NCBI GenBank assembly: GCA_963827785.1
Contig: CAWHCT010000015.1
Coordinates: 62,001 to 126,000 of the forward strand
Source of the DNA: Site-B1 sp963827785
GTDB taxonomy: Bacteria; Bacteroidota; Bacteroidia; Flavobacteriales; Flavobacteriaceae
Reading direction: 5' to 3'
Length of the DNA: 64,000 nucleotides
This document shows, one piece after another, positions 1-10,300 of the stretch (positions are counted from its first letter, which is position 1; each line of letters opens with the position of its first letter). A model generated the notes under the pieces. The model was not told the DNA's origin. It made no database searches and saw only the letters and a list, made by a program, of their open reading frames with translations. The position numbers and the translations under genes were made by a program.

Positions 1-711
1 TTTCTTTTGGACATCTAAAATTTCCTTGTATTCTTCTTCAAGCCGTTTTTTTTCAGCAAAGGCGTCCTTAGTTTTTTCCTTTTCAATCTCCAGCTGCTTT
101 CTTAAATCTTTAATTTCAATATCAATCTCATCAGAGGATTTAAGTTGGTTATAGTCTATTTCTGGGAATCGGGCTTGTTGTTTTTCGGAAGAAAGTTCAG
201 CATCATTTAACAAAACTTGAGGAGAATTACTATTAAGAACTATTTCGCTTGTAATTTGTTTACTAAATTTTTCAACTGATGGTTTAACAGATATATTACA
301 GGTTTTTTGACCTATATCAATCCAGTCCGGATTTAAAGACTTGATAGGGTATGATCTTATTTGATATTTTCCTCCAACCTTTGTTTTATTATCAATTGTA
401 AACTTTGCTACCTGATCAATTAAAACGATGTAATCATAATTATTATCATAAGCAGTTGAGAATATTTGATCATTATTCCATGGCATGCCTAATGGATAAT
501 GAAAAACATCTGAAGCTATTTTATTAGATCGAAATTCAGAATTCAGAATACCGGAAAGTTGATTAATTTCTTTTTCATTGCCTTCGGTACGAATTAAGAC
601 ATAAGCCTTTTGTGTTGGGACAAATTCCTCTGCGTCTGGTTTTAAAGTGGCGCAGTTTAAAAGCAATAAGGGGAGAAGTAAAAAAAACCAAATATTTGAG
701 GCTGATCTCAT
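1..711 (-). CDS. Lipoprotein with C-terminal coiled coil, partial at window edge
   Basis: The ORF runs off the left edge of the window; 237 residues are visible. It opens with a short charged region, a leucine-rich hydrophobic core and a lipobox (LLLNC, Cys20), so it should be exported and lipidated. The middle of the protein (about residues 30-180) is a mixed alpha/beta stretch that I do not recognise. From about residue 190 it becomes highly charged and helical (KDLRKQLEIEKEKTKD, then KKRLEEEYKE), which predicts a coiled coil continuing beyond the window. Its ATG overlaps the serS stop codon by one base (TAATG), so it is probably translationally coupled to serS. No function can be assigned. 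Confidence 0.75.
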   Translation of the reverse strand, partial: MRSASNIWFFLLLPLLLLNCATLKPDAEEFVPTQKAYVLIRTEGNEKEINQLSGILNSEFRSNKIASDVFHYPLGMPWNNDQIFSTAYDNNYDYIVLIDQVAKFTIDNKTKVGGKYQIRSYPIKSLNPDWIDIGQKTCNISVKPSVEKFSKQITSEIVLNSNSPQVLLNDAELSSEKQQARFPEIDYNQLKSSDEIDIEIKDLRKQLEIEKEKTKDAFAEKKRLEEEYKEILDVQKK

Positions 712-1982
712 TAATCAATAATTTTAAAACCTGTATAAGGTATTAAAACTTTTGGAATTTCAATTCCTTTGTCCGTTTGATAATTTTCTAAAATTCCGGC
801 TAAAACCCTTGGCAATGCCAAAGAACTACCGTTTAATGTATGAGCCAGTTGCTTTTTGCCGTCTTTGGTTTTAAATCTTAATTTTAATCGGTTTGCCTGA
901 AATGTTTCAAAATTTGAAACAGAACTTATTTCCAGCCATCTGTCCTGAGCAGTCGAAAACACTTCAAAATCGTAGGTGATGGCAGAGGTAAATCCAAGAT
1001 CTCCTCCGCAAAGTCTTAAAATTCTATAGGGTAATTCTAATTCTTTTAAAATACCTTTTACATGTTCAACCATGCCTTCCAGTGCCTTATAGGAATTATC
1101 CGGATGTTCTATTCTAATAATTTCAACCTTATCAAATTGATGCAGACGATTTAGCCCTCTCACATGAGCTCCATAGCTTCCTGCTTCTCGTCTAAAGCAG
1201 GGTGTGTAACCCGTTATTGCAATAGGAAAATCACTTTCATTCAATAGCTCATCTCTAAAGATATTTGTTCCGGGTACCTCTGCTGTAGGAATCAGATAAA
1301 GATTGTCTTCGGTAACATGATACATTTGACCTTCTTTGTCTGGCAATTGACCAGTTCCGAATCCGGATGCTTCATTGACCAAATATGGCAGCTGATATTC
1401 TGTATATCCCGCAGCAGTATTCTTGTCGAGAAAATAAGAGATCAATGCCCTTTGTAATCTGGCACCTTTACCTTTGTAAACAGGAAATCCGGCACCTGTA
1501 ATTTTGTTTCCCAATTCAAAATCAATAATGTCATATTTTTTTGCTAATTCCCAATGGGGTATGGCCTTGTCAGATAATTTTGGAATTTCGCCCGCTTTAA
1601 AAACAACTTCGTTATCTTCCTCTGAATTGCCTTTCGGTACCAGTTCGTTAGGAACATTTGGTATGGTATGTAATAATTGATTTAGGGCATCTGTTTTTGA
1701 AGTCAACTCCTCTGAAAGTGTTTTTGAAGCTTCTTTTAAATGAGAAGTTTTATCTTTTAGTTGATTGGCTTTCTCCTTTTCACCTGACTTAAATAAGATC
1801 CCTATTTCTTTTGAAAGCGTATTAGATTCAGCTAAAATATTATCCAATTTAGTTTGAAGACTTCTTCTTTGCTCGTCAATTTCTAGGACTTCAGCAATTA
1901 TTTTTGAAGCATCAAAATTTCTTTTTTTTAGACTTTTGATAACGTGGTCTTTGTTATCTCTTATATAAGGTACTTGCAGCAT
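711..1982 (-). CDS. serS: Seryl-tRNA synthetase
   Basis: Charges tRNA-Ser (and tRNA-Sec where present) with serine in the cytoplasm. The N-terminal third (about residues 1-110) is the long antiparallel coiled-coil arm that grips the tRNA, seen here as lysine/glutamate/leucine-rich sequence. The catalytic core carries class II motif 2 (FRREAGSYG) and motif 3 (NGSSLALPRVLAGILE). I chose the ATG at 1982 (MLQVPYIRDNK) because family members begin at this point and give about 423 residues, the usual length. An in-frame upstream start at 2042 would add 20 residues with no counterpart in the family. The stop overlaps the start of the downstream lipoprotein gene. Confidence 0.96.
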   Translation of the reverse strand: MLQVPYIRDNKDHVIKSLKKRNFDASKIIAEVLEIDEQRRSLQTKLDNILAESNTLSKEIGILFKSGEKEKANQLKDKTSHLKEASKTLSEELTSKTDALNQLLHTIPNVPNELVPKGNSEEDNEVVFKAGEIPKLSDKAIPHWELAKKYDIIDFELGNKITGAGFPVYKGKGARLQRALISYFLDKNTAAGYTEYQLPYLVNEASGFGTGQLPDKEGQMYHVTEDNLYLIPTAEVPGTNIFRDELLNESDFPIAITGYTPCFRREAGSYGAHVRGLNRLHQFDKVEIIRIEHPDNSYKALEGMVEHVKGILKELELPYRILRLCGGDLGFTSAITYDFEVFSTAQDRWLEISSVSNFETFQANRLKLRFKTKDGKKQLAHTLNGSSLALPRVLAGILENYQTDKGIEIPKVLIPYTGFKIID

Positions 1983-2076
1983 TTTTTGAGTATATCTTTT
2001 CGTTTTAACATGCACTGAATCAAGTCCAGCACTAAAAAACAAAAGTAAGAAATAGTTTAGACTGTTAAACTCTATT

Positions 2077-3390
2077 TCAGTCCAAATTTGACGGTAATAA
2101 CCATTCAGAATGCTTATACGGATTCCATTCTACATTAGCCAGGTCCGTTTGAGGATCGACTAATTTTTTATGAGGTCTCCCATTGACGCTAATATGGCAG
2201 TCAACATAAACAGCAATGTCGTGTCCTTTACCGGCATATTGTTTTTTTAAACGTTGAGCAAACTGCCAGATTGCGTCAGGTTTTGTAGATACAAGGTGTA
2301 TTTGTTTTCTGGTTAGGTAATTATCAAGATCTATTTTAGTTCTTTGATGGGTACTTTTGTCTACTATATAAAAATTAGAAAACCCTGATTTTGATCGTAG
2401 CATCATTCTCCAGGACATTCTGTGTCCTTCTTCCGTCCACAAAACATTGTCTTCAATGACCCAATGCCTTATGGGGAGAGCTAGTTGGATTGTAAAGAAA
2501 ATAACGAAAAAGGCAATTAAAGCATTTTTGTATTTAGGGATAATGACTTCATCATTGTCATAAAATGATTTCTTTTTTAAAAATATATTTTGAATTGTTT
2601 TTGGAGAATAGAAAAACAAGATAAATGCGAGTGATAAATATGGGAATATTCCTATTTGAAACACAATTGAATTAAAAATATGAAAGAAAATAGATGCAAT
2701 CAAAGCAAAATTTCTTGTAGGTTTAAATAATAATAACGGAATGACTAATCCATCAAATAAAATGCCTCCATAAGCCAAAAATTGTTGAAGTCCCTTATTT
2801 TGAAGAAAATCACCTATTAAGTAGTAATTTTGTTTGTCTCTTAATGTTATCTCAAGAAAAGTAGTGTCCAGCCAATCCGGGTATAGTTTTGCAATGGCAC
2901 CAAAGGTGTAAACGATAAACATTTGAATAATAAAAATGTAACTGCACCATTGAGGCATGGAATTGCTTTTAATCTTTGGGTCTAATTTAGAATCGACCGA
3001 TAAATATCTGTTTGCAGGTAAAATAACCATTATGCCACTCAATAGGATCAGTAAATAGTAGTGGTTATTATAGGATGATTTTTGCATTAAGTAACTTGCC
3101 GTCCACATCAAGGTGAATAAAATGATGCTCAATCGATATTTATAACCGATCATTATCAACAGCCCAAACAACCCCATTATAACATAGTAAGCAAACATCC
3201 AGTTTCCCGGTAAAGGCTGCAGCCATTCAAAGCCGATAAAAGAAAATGTAAGTTCCGGGTCAATTAAAGTTCTTTTTACCCAACCTGTGAAAATCGCTCC
3301 TACAGATTCCAAAAAACATAGTAATCCAAAGATGATCCTGAAAACTATTAAGGCAGAATTATCAATATGCCTGAATAAAAAATTATTCAT
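2077..3390 (-). CDS. HTTM-domain membrane protein (vitamin K-dependent gamma-carboxylase-like)
   Basis: A 437-residue polytopic membrane protein of the HTTM family, which is related to the vertebrate gamma-glutamyl carboxylase and is common in Flavobacteriia. About seven to eight hydrophobic segments fill residues 10-310. The family signature region is visible as SSYNNHYYLLILLS near residue 105. A soluble C-terminal domain follows (about residues 315-437). Its true substrate in bacteria is unknown, and bacterial HTTM proteins are usually not proven carboxylases. The start codon lies 8 bases inside the end of ribF, so the two are probably co-translated. The role is inferred from family resemblance only. 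Confidence 0.85.
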   Translation of the reverse strand: MNNFLFRHIDNSALIVFRIIFGLLCFLESVGAIFTGWVKRTLIDPELTFSFIGFEWLQPLPGNWMFAYYVIMGLFGLLIMIGYKYRLSIILFTLMWTASYLMQKSSYNNHYYLLILLSGIMVILPANRYLSVDSKLDPKIKSNSMPQWCSYIFIIQMFIVYTFGAIAKLYPDWLDTTFLEITLRDKQNYYLIGDFLQNKGLQQFLAYGGILFDGLVIPLLLFKPTRNFALIASIFFHIFNSIVFQIGIFPYLSLAFILFFYSPKTIQNIFLKKKSFYDNDEVIIPKYKNALIAFFVIFFTIQLALPIRHWVIEDNVLWTEEGHRMSWRMMLRSKSGFSNFYIVDKSTHQRTKIDLDNYLTRKQIHLVSTKPDAIWQFAQRLKKQYAGKGHDIAVYVDCHISVNGRPHKKLVDPQTDLANVEWNPYKHSEWLLPSNLD

Positions 3391-4303
3391 TTTTAATGGA
3401 ATCGATATAAGCGAGAGCGAATTGCTTGTCCTTTATAAGTTGATCTTGTAATAGCCGGATCGAATCAAATTTTTCTTCATTTCTGATCCGTTTGAGAAGA
3501 TTGATCTGTAATTTTTGTCCGTAAATATCCTTATCGTATTCAAAAAAATGGACTTCAATAGTTTTCTTTTTTCCTTTAACTGTTGGTTTTTTGCCTATAT
3601 TCATCATTCCATAAACCAAATTGTCTTCTAAAATGGAATTGACAATGTAGACTCCTTTTTTAGGGATTAGTTTATAGTCTTCTTCTATACTAATATTAGC
3701 TGTTGGAAAATTTATTGTTTTACCCAACCCATTACCCTTTACAACAGTGCCGGTAAGCATAAAATTATATCCCAGATATTTATTTGCCTTCGTCACATCT
3801 CCTTTAGCGAGTGAATTCCTTATTTTGGTTGAACTCACAGCAACATTTGCAATATCTTTTGCCGGAATTTCAATAACCCTGAAATTATAAACCTCACCAT
3901 ATTCTTTGAGATCTTCAATATTGGCAGATCTGTTCCTGCCAAAATGATGATCATAGCCTACAATTACTATTTTAGCATTTAGTTTATTGACTAAAATATC
4001 CCTAATAAATTCAATGGCTGTTAGTCTTGAATATTCTTGTGTGAATTTTTGAATAACGATTCTATCTATTCCAATGTCGGTAAGAATATCAAATCGCTCA
4101 TCAATGGTGTTAAGCAATTTAATATTCGAGTCTTTTTGCAGTACCATCCTTGGGTGTGGGAAGAAAGTAAGAACTACAGATTCCAAGCCTTCTATTTCTG
4201 CAATGGAAATTAAACGCCTAAGAATCTCCTGATGACCTATGTGTACACCATCGAAAGTTCCTATAGTAACAATGGATGCTTTATTTGTAAGATTTTCCTT
4301 AAT
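3383..4303 (-). CDS. ribF: Bifunctional riboflavin kinase / FAD synthetase, start codon unclear
   Basis: Makes FMN and then FAD from riboflavin. The N-terminal nucleotidyltransferase domain is clear from the motif IGTFDGVHIGHQ and from SSTKIRNSLAKGDV. The C-terminal riboflavin kinase domain shows GNGLGKTINFPTANI and KGVYIV. The open frame extends from an in-frame stop at 4322-4324 down to 3383, giving about 312 codons, which is normal for RibF. No ATG, GTG or TTG lies upstream of the essential IGTFDG motif. The first TTG (4186) would delete that motif. I placed the start at an ATT (4301-4303), but a sequence error or mutation removing the real ATG is equally possible. It overlaps the HTTM gene by 8 bases. 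Confidence 0.85.
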   Translation of the reverse strand: MKENLTNKASIVTIGTFDGVHIGHQEILRRLISIAEIEGLESVVLTFFPHPRMVLQKDSNIKLLNTIDERFDILTDIGIDRIVIQKFTQEYSRLTAIEFIRDILVNKLNAKIVIVGYDHHFGRNRSANIEDLKEYGEVYNFRVIEIPAKDIANVAVSSTKIRNSLAKGDVTKANKYLGYNFMLTGTVVKGNGLGKTINFPTANISIEEDYKLIPKKGVYIVNSILEDNLVYGMMNIGKKPTVKGKKKTIEVHFFEYDKDIYGQKLQINLLKRIRNEEKFDSIRLLQDQLIKDKQFALAYIDSIKNE

Positions 4304-4398
4304 TTTATTAAATTTTAGATGTTAAACGCTATTTTTTTCTATGATTTATTCTAAAAAATATAATAATTTGTAATCCACCAACAAACAAAAATAATATT

Positions 4399-7110
4399 AT
4401 GAAAACAAAACTACATTATGTTTTTTCATTAGTACTGATTTTTATTGGTTTTTCTGTTTTCGGTCAGAATAGCTATTTTACAAAAGTTAAGAAATCTGGA
4501 GAAATAAGTAAACTAAATTTAGATTCTGGTAAATTACCTAAAAATTTCGACACCTATTTATTGGATTCTGACGGACTAAGATATTCTTTGGTAAATGCAC
4601 CAAAAAAGGGTGGGTTAAATTCTAATTTGATAATTGAACTACCTTCTCTGGATGGACGAATGATAAAATTTCAAATATTTGAAGCATCAGTAATGCATCC
4701 GGATTTACAGGCCAGATATCCTGAAATTAGATCCTATGCAGGATATGGTGTTGAATCTTCTGCATACCTTCGATTTAGTTTTTCACCTTATAACGGATTT
4801 AATGGAATCATTCTTAATGAGAAAAAAGGGATAGTGTATGAATCTGATAGACATAGCCAAAACAACGTAAGAGTTTATAATAAATCTGATCAATCCAGGA
4901 AAAGTGGATTTGAATGTACAACTATAGACCTTGTCAATGGTGTGAATAATGATGACAATGGACAGGCAAATAGAATACTTTCTGCCGATGCTACACTTCA
5001 TACATTTGACCTGGCTATGTCGGTAACAGGGGAATATTCAACTTATCATGGAGGGACTTTAGGATCGGTTAACTCAGCGATAAATACAACAGTTACGAAT
5101 GTTAATGCAATTTTTGAGAATGATTTTAATGTTACGTTACAAATAATTCCCGGTAATGATGCTCTTGTTTACTTAGACGGAAACACAGATCCTTATGATA
5201 GTTTAGATGATTCAAATTATAACCAAGATTTGGCAGATAATTTAGATCTACTTTTAGATGATAACGATTATGATGTTGGTCACCTCATGGGAGGAATAGG
5301 AGGCAATGGTAACGCTGGTTGTATAGGCTGTATTTGTGTAAATGGTGAAGTAGCAACATTTGATCACAAAGGGTCTGGATATACTACCAGTACGGTGCCA
5401 ATAGGTCCGGCCTTTGATATAGATTATGTTGCCCATGAGATTGGACATCAGTTTGGAGGTAACCATACATTTACACATTCGTCTGAAGGTGCTGGTATTG
5501 CTCAAATGGAGCCTGGAAGTGGTTCAACAATAATGGGATATGCTGGTATTACTGGATCTACAGATGTGCAATCAAATTCAGATCCATATTTTCATGCCAT
5601 ATCTATACAACAAATTACGGATCATGTTTCATCAAGAACATGTGATGATGAAACTACAATTGTTAATAATGTTCCAGTCGCTAATGCAGGAGGTGATTTA
5701 ATTTTACCAATTGGAACACCTTTTAAATTGACCGGATCTGCTACGGACGGTGATGGAGGAGATGTTTTATCCTTTTGCTGGGAGCAATTCGATGACAATA
5801 ACGGACTTGGAGGAGGTTTTCCTGATGAAACATCAACAAATAGTAATCTGCCATTATTTAGGTCGTATAACCCTTCGTCAAGCCCAACAAGAACATTCCC
5901 GGAACTTGAAAGTTTATTAGATAATGGTGTTAATGTTAACACATGGGAAAAAGTTCCAACTGTTACGAGGTCTGCAGATTTCAGGTTAACAGTTAGAGAC
6001 AATAAACCGGGTGGAGCGGCAAATGATTTTGATGATATGATAATAAATTGGGATGACAGTTATGGCCCATTTCAAGTGACTTCACAAAATATGGCTAATA
6101 CTGTTGTTTGGACACAATTAACCTCAGAAACGATAACTTGGGATGTTAATAATACAGATGCTTTAACGGGAGCAGCAAATGTAAATATTTTATTGTCCCT
6201 AGATGGCGGTTTAACATATACAGAAACATTGGCAGCAAATACACCTAATGATGGAACAGAATCAATTACTGTCCCTAATGTTGATGCGCCTTATTGCAGG
6301 ATTATGATCGAGCCTACGGCCAATCAGTTCTTTGCAATAAATACAGCCGATTTTGCCATTGGAAATTATTCATATCAATCAACAGAATCATGTACGAATT
6401 ACACTTTTAATGCTGGAATTTCTGTGCCAGAAGATTCGGGTTCTTATGCTGGATATATATTGACAATTCCAGACTCTGGAATCTTGACGGATTTAGATGT
6501 AAATGTAAATATCACTCATATTGATAATGGTGATTTATATTATGGAGTAAGAGGTCCTTGGGAAACGGCTGGTGTTAACAGGTTGGCATCAGGAATATGT
6601 AGCACATTTGCTAATACTGATTTAACCTTTGATGACGAAGGTATTGCTGTTGATTGTACAAGTACAAATAATGGAGATAACGTATTACCACTTGATCCTT
6701 TGTCATTTGCAGATGGTCAGGATTCTGTTGGTGATTGGATATTTTTTATAACAGACATTAATGTCGGTGATGGAAATACAGCTACTTGGAATTCAGTCAC
6801 ATTAACACTTTGTGTAGGCGGTACTGAACCGGTATTAGCTTTAAACGACCTTGTTGAAGTTGAAAATCTATTTTCAATATTTCCAAACCCAAATAATGGA
6901 GAATTCAAAATTCAATTTAACACGTTAATTTCAGAAAATGTTGAAGTTGATGTTTATGATTTAAGAGGGCGAGCAATTTATAACAATACATTTCATAGTT
7001 CATCCATTCATACTGAAACTATAGATTTAGGTAATACTCCTTCGGGAATGTACTTGGTTGATGTAAATGATGGTTTTAAGAAGTCGACAAAAAAAATTAT
7101 TATCAATTAA
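4399..7110 (+). CDS. Secreted reprolysin-like zinc metalloprotease, T9SS type A cargo
   Basis: A 903-residue exported peptidase. A Sec signal peptide covers about residues 1-22 (ending FSVFGQ). The catalytic domain has the extended zinc motif HEIGHQFGGNH at residues 346-356 and a likely Met-turn at Met379 (TIMGYAG), typical of metzincins. Before the catalytic domain lies a probable propeptide of about 190 residues. A proprotein-convertase P-type beta domain occupies about residues 670-805 (TIPDSGILTDLDVNVNITH). The last 79 residues (from Phe825, FSIFPNPNNGEF) form a type A T9SS sorting domain ending in KKIIIN. It is paralogous to the next gene over its first 700 residues. A likely terminator follows at 7134. 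Confidence 0.93.
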   Translation: MKTKLHYVFSLVLIFIGFSVFGQNSYFTKVKKSGEISKLNLDSGKLPKNFDTYLLDSDGLRYSLVNAPKKGGLNSNLIIELPSLDGRMIKFQIFEASVMHPDLQARYPEIRSYAGYGVESSAYLRFSFSPYNGFNGIILNEKKGIVYESDRHSQNNVRVYNKSDQSRKSGFECTTIDLVNGVNNDDNGQANRILSADATLHTFDLAMSVTGEYSTYHGGTLGSVNSAINTTVTNVNAIFENDFNVTLQIIPGNDALVYLDGNTDPYDSLDDSNYNQDLADNLDLLLDDNDYDVGHLMGGIGGNGNAGCIGCICVNGEVATFDHKGSGYTTSTVPIGPAFDIDYVAHEIGHQFGGNHTFTHSSEGAGIAQMEPGSGSTIMGYAGITGSTDVQSNSDPYFHAISIQQITDHVSSRTCDDETTIVNNVPVANAGGDLILPIGTPFKLTGSATDGDGGDVLSFCWEQFDDNNGLGGGFPDETSTNSNLPLFRSYNPSSSPTRTFPELESLLDNGVNVNTWEKVPTVTRSADFRLTVRDNKPGGAANDFDDMIINWDDSYGPFQVTSQNMANTVVWTQLTSETITWDVNNTDALTGAANVNILLSLDGGLTYTETLAANTPNDGTESITVPNVDAPYCRIMIEPTANQFFAINTADFAIGNYSYQSTESCTNYTFNAGISVPEDSGSYAGYILTIPDSGILTDLDVNVNITHIDNGDLYYGVRGPWETAGVNRLASGICSTFANTDLTFDDEGIAVDCTSTNNGDNVLPLDPLSFADGQDSVGDWIFFITDINVGDGNTATWNSVTLTLCVGGTEPVLALNDLVEVENLFSIFPNPNNGEFKIQFNTLISENVEVDVYDLRGRAIYNNTFHSSSIHTETIDLGNTPSGMYLVDVNDGFKKSTKKIIIN

Positions 7111-7133
7111 TACTCTCTTTTTCTTATTTATTT

Positions 7134-7166
7134 AAAAGACAGCTCTTTAATAAGCTGTCTTTTTTT
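7134..7166 (+). terminator. Rho-independent terminator after first metalloprotease
   Basis: Arms AGACAGCT (7137-7144) and AGCTGTCT (7153-7160) pair perfectly over an 8-nt loop and are followed by a T run. It separates the two protease genes, so the second probably has its own promoter in 7170-7335. Confidence 0.85.
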
Positions 7167-7335
7167 GTCTGGTCAATTTAAATAACAGATTGTCAGATAT
7201 TTAATTCGTAAAATGAATAAAGTAATGGTATTTATAAAGAATTTAAATAATAATCTTTGATTTATTTTTTTTAGGGTTTTCAATTTTATAGAGTGAATTT
7301 TTTTATATTCACGCCAACTAATCAAAATATATATT

Positions 7336-10300
7336 ATGAAAACAAAATTACACTCTATTTTTTTAGTTTTTATTCTTCTGTTTGGATTTTCCGTTTATGG
7401 ACAGGATGATAACTGGAAAAGGAGTACTTCTGATGGGAATTTAAACTCAGTTTCTATTAAAGATTTGGATGCAAAAAATTTCAAAATTTTTGAACTGAAT
7501 TTGCAATCATTTCGACAGAATTTATTTAATGCGCCATTAAGAGGTACAACAAATCAATTCTCTAACAAAATTATCCAGGTACCAAATGAACAAGGGATAA
7601 TGGAATCCTTTATGATCTATGAGGCACCTGTTTTATCTCCAAGCCTTTCTTTGAAATACCCGGAAATAAAATCTTATGTAGGGTACAAGACAGATGGGTC
7701 TGGAACAAGAATCAGAATGAGTGTTTCTCCGAAAGGAATACAAACTATGATCAGTTATACAGATAGACCAACTGTATTTATGCAACCTGTTACACGTGAT
7801 CAAAGCAAGTACATTGTTTACAACAGAATGGCTAAAGGAGATAATGATTTTGGCAGTTTTAAATGCAGTACGATCGATGAATATTCTAAAGAAATTGAAG
7901 ACAATGGACTGTTTAACAGAGCGGCAGATGATCAGACGTTAAGAACCTTCAGATTGGCAGTTTCTGTAAATGGTGAATATACTCAGTATCACGGTGGCAC
8001 AGTTGCTGGAGCTTTAGCAGCTATAAATACCACAATTACCAGAGTAAATGAGGTTTTTGAAACCGATATGGCAGTAACTTTTGAGCTAGTTGATGCAGAT
8101 GAATTGATATTTACAGATGCGGCAACCGATCCTTATTCAACAACTTTAAGTAACTGGAATGGAGAACTGCAATCAACTTTAAATAGTACTATTGGTGACG
8201 GAGCTTATGATGTGGGACACATGTTTGGTGCATCAGGAGGTGGAGGAAATGCAGGATGTATTGGATGTGTTTGTGTAGATGGACAAAAAGGAAGTGGTAT
8301 AACTTCTCCTGCAGATGCAATTCCTGAAGGAGACAATTTTGATATAGACTACGTTGCTCATGAAATTGGACACCAGGTTGGTGCAAACCATACTTTTGCT
8401 TTTAGTACAGAAGGAACCGGAGTTAATTCTGAACCCGGTAGTGGCACAACCATAATGGGATATGCAGGTATTACCGGTTCTAATAACGTAGAACTCCATA
8501 GTGACCCATATTTTCATTATCACAGTATAGACCAAATTCTCGACAACTTAGTAACAAGAACTTGTTGGGTAGGTACTTCAATATCTAATAATCCACCAAG
8601 TGCTGATGCAGGAGCAGATTATACAATTCCGCAAGGGACTGCTTATGTGCTAAGAGGCTCTGCAACAGATGCAGATTCAGGAGATAATTTAACTTATTGC
8701 TGGGAACAAATTGATAGTGGACAAGTGACCAATTCCAGTTTTGGACCAACTTTAACTTCGGGATCAATGAATAGATCCTTACCTCCAACAACCTCTCCTG
8801 ACAGATACATTCCGAATGTCAACAGGGTTATTACAGGACAATTAACTGAAACCAGTCCAACTTTAAGTTCAGATTGGGAAACAGTTGCTACGGTTGGCAG
8901 AACAATGAACTGGGCTTTAACAGTTCGAGACAGGGAACCAACTGCAACGGGGTTAAATGGCCAATCAAGCCTTGATCTAACTGTAATTACAGTTGATTCA
9001 GGTTCTGGTCCTTTCGCAGTTACTTCACAAACAAGTATTGAAACATGGGACGTTGGTTCCTTACAAACCATTACCTGGGATGTTGCAGGAACAGATGGCG
9101 GAGCTGTGAATACACCAACAGTTAACATTTTATTATCTACTGACGGTGGTTTGACATTCCCTTTTGTAATGGCTTCTGATGTTCCAAATGATGGTTCTCA
9201 CGATGCAGCAGTACCTGTTACAGGTGGTGATACCAACAATGCCAGAGTTAAAGTTGAAGGTAACAACAATATTTTTTATGCCATTAATTCAACAAACTTT
9301 GAAATACAAGAATCAGAATTTGTGCTTAGTGTAGCAGATTCCTCTGTTGATGTATGTTCTCCAGATGATGCAACCTATACTTTTACTTATAATACATTTT
9401 TAAGTTTTACGGGAACAACTGACTTTTCAGCTACAGGGCTACCAGCAGGCGCAACTGCTGTATTTAGTCCGGCATCAGCAAGTGCAGATGGTACTGTTGT
9501 GACAGCAACTGTTACCGGAACAGGAAGTTTAGCTGCCGGCAACTATCCATTCTCATTAGTTGGGACTTCAGGATCAATTACAAGTTCTGCGGATGTTGAA
9601 TTAAATGTTTTTGATACTACATTTTCAACTTTAAGTCTTACAGCACCTGCGGATGGTGCAACTGATGTTTTCGCAGATAATGCCGTGTTCTCATGGGATG
9701 CTGATGTTAATGCATCATCTTACGAAATAGATATTGCAACTGATGCGGGATTCACAACAATTATTGAATCAGGCATTCCAGGCACTAATAGTTATATGAC
9801 GACTTCACTATCTCCTGATACACCTTATTTCTGGAGAGTGAGATCGGTTAATGATTGTGGTACCGGCGCTTATTCAAATGCCGGATTTACTACTGCTAAT
9901 ATTAGTTGTAATAGTTTTGCGTCTACAGATACGCCAGTTGCCATCCCTGACGGGAATGCGGTTGGTTTTAATTCAGTATTGAATATTGGAACAACATCAG
10001 AAATTACGGATGTTAATGTAACAGTAAATATCACACATACTTGGGATAGTGATTTAATTCTTACCCTCACCAGCCCAAATGGCACAAGTGTAATTTTATC
10101 CAACCGAAACGGATCAAGTGGTGATAATTATACAGATACTGTTTTTGATCAAGAAGGAGGTACTTCAATCACAACTGGAACTGCTCCATTTACCGGTATT
10201 TTCCAGCCTGAAGAAGACTTATCAGTTTTATACGGCGAATTCTCAGGTGGCGATTGGACATTAAATGTTTCTGATAACGCAAGTTTTGATACGGGTACAA

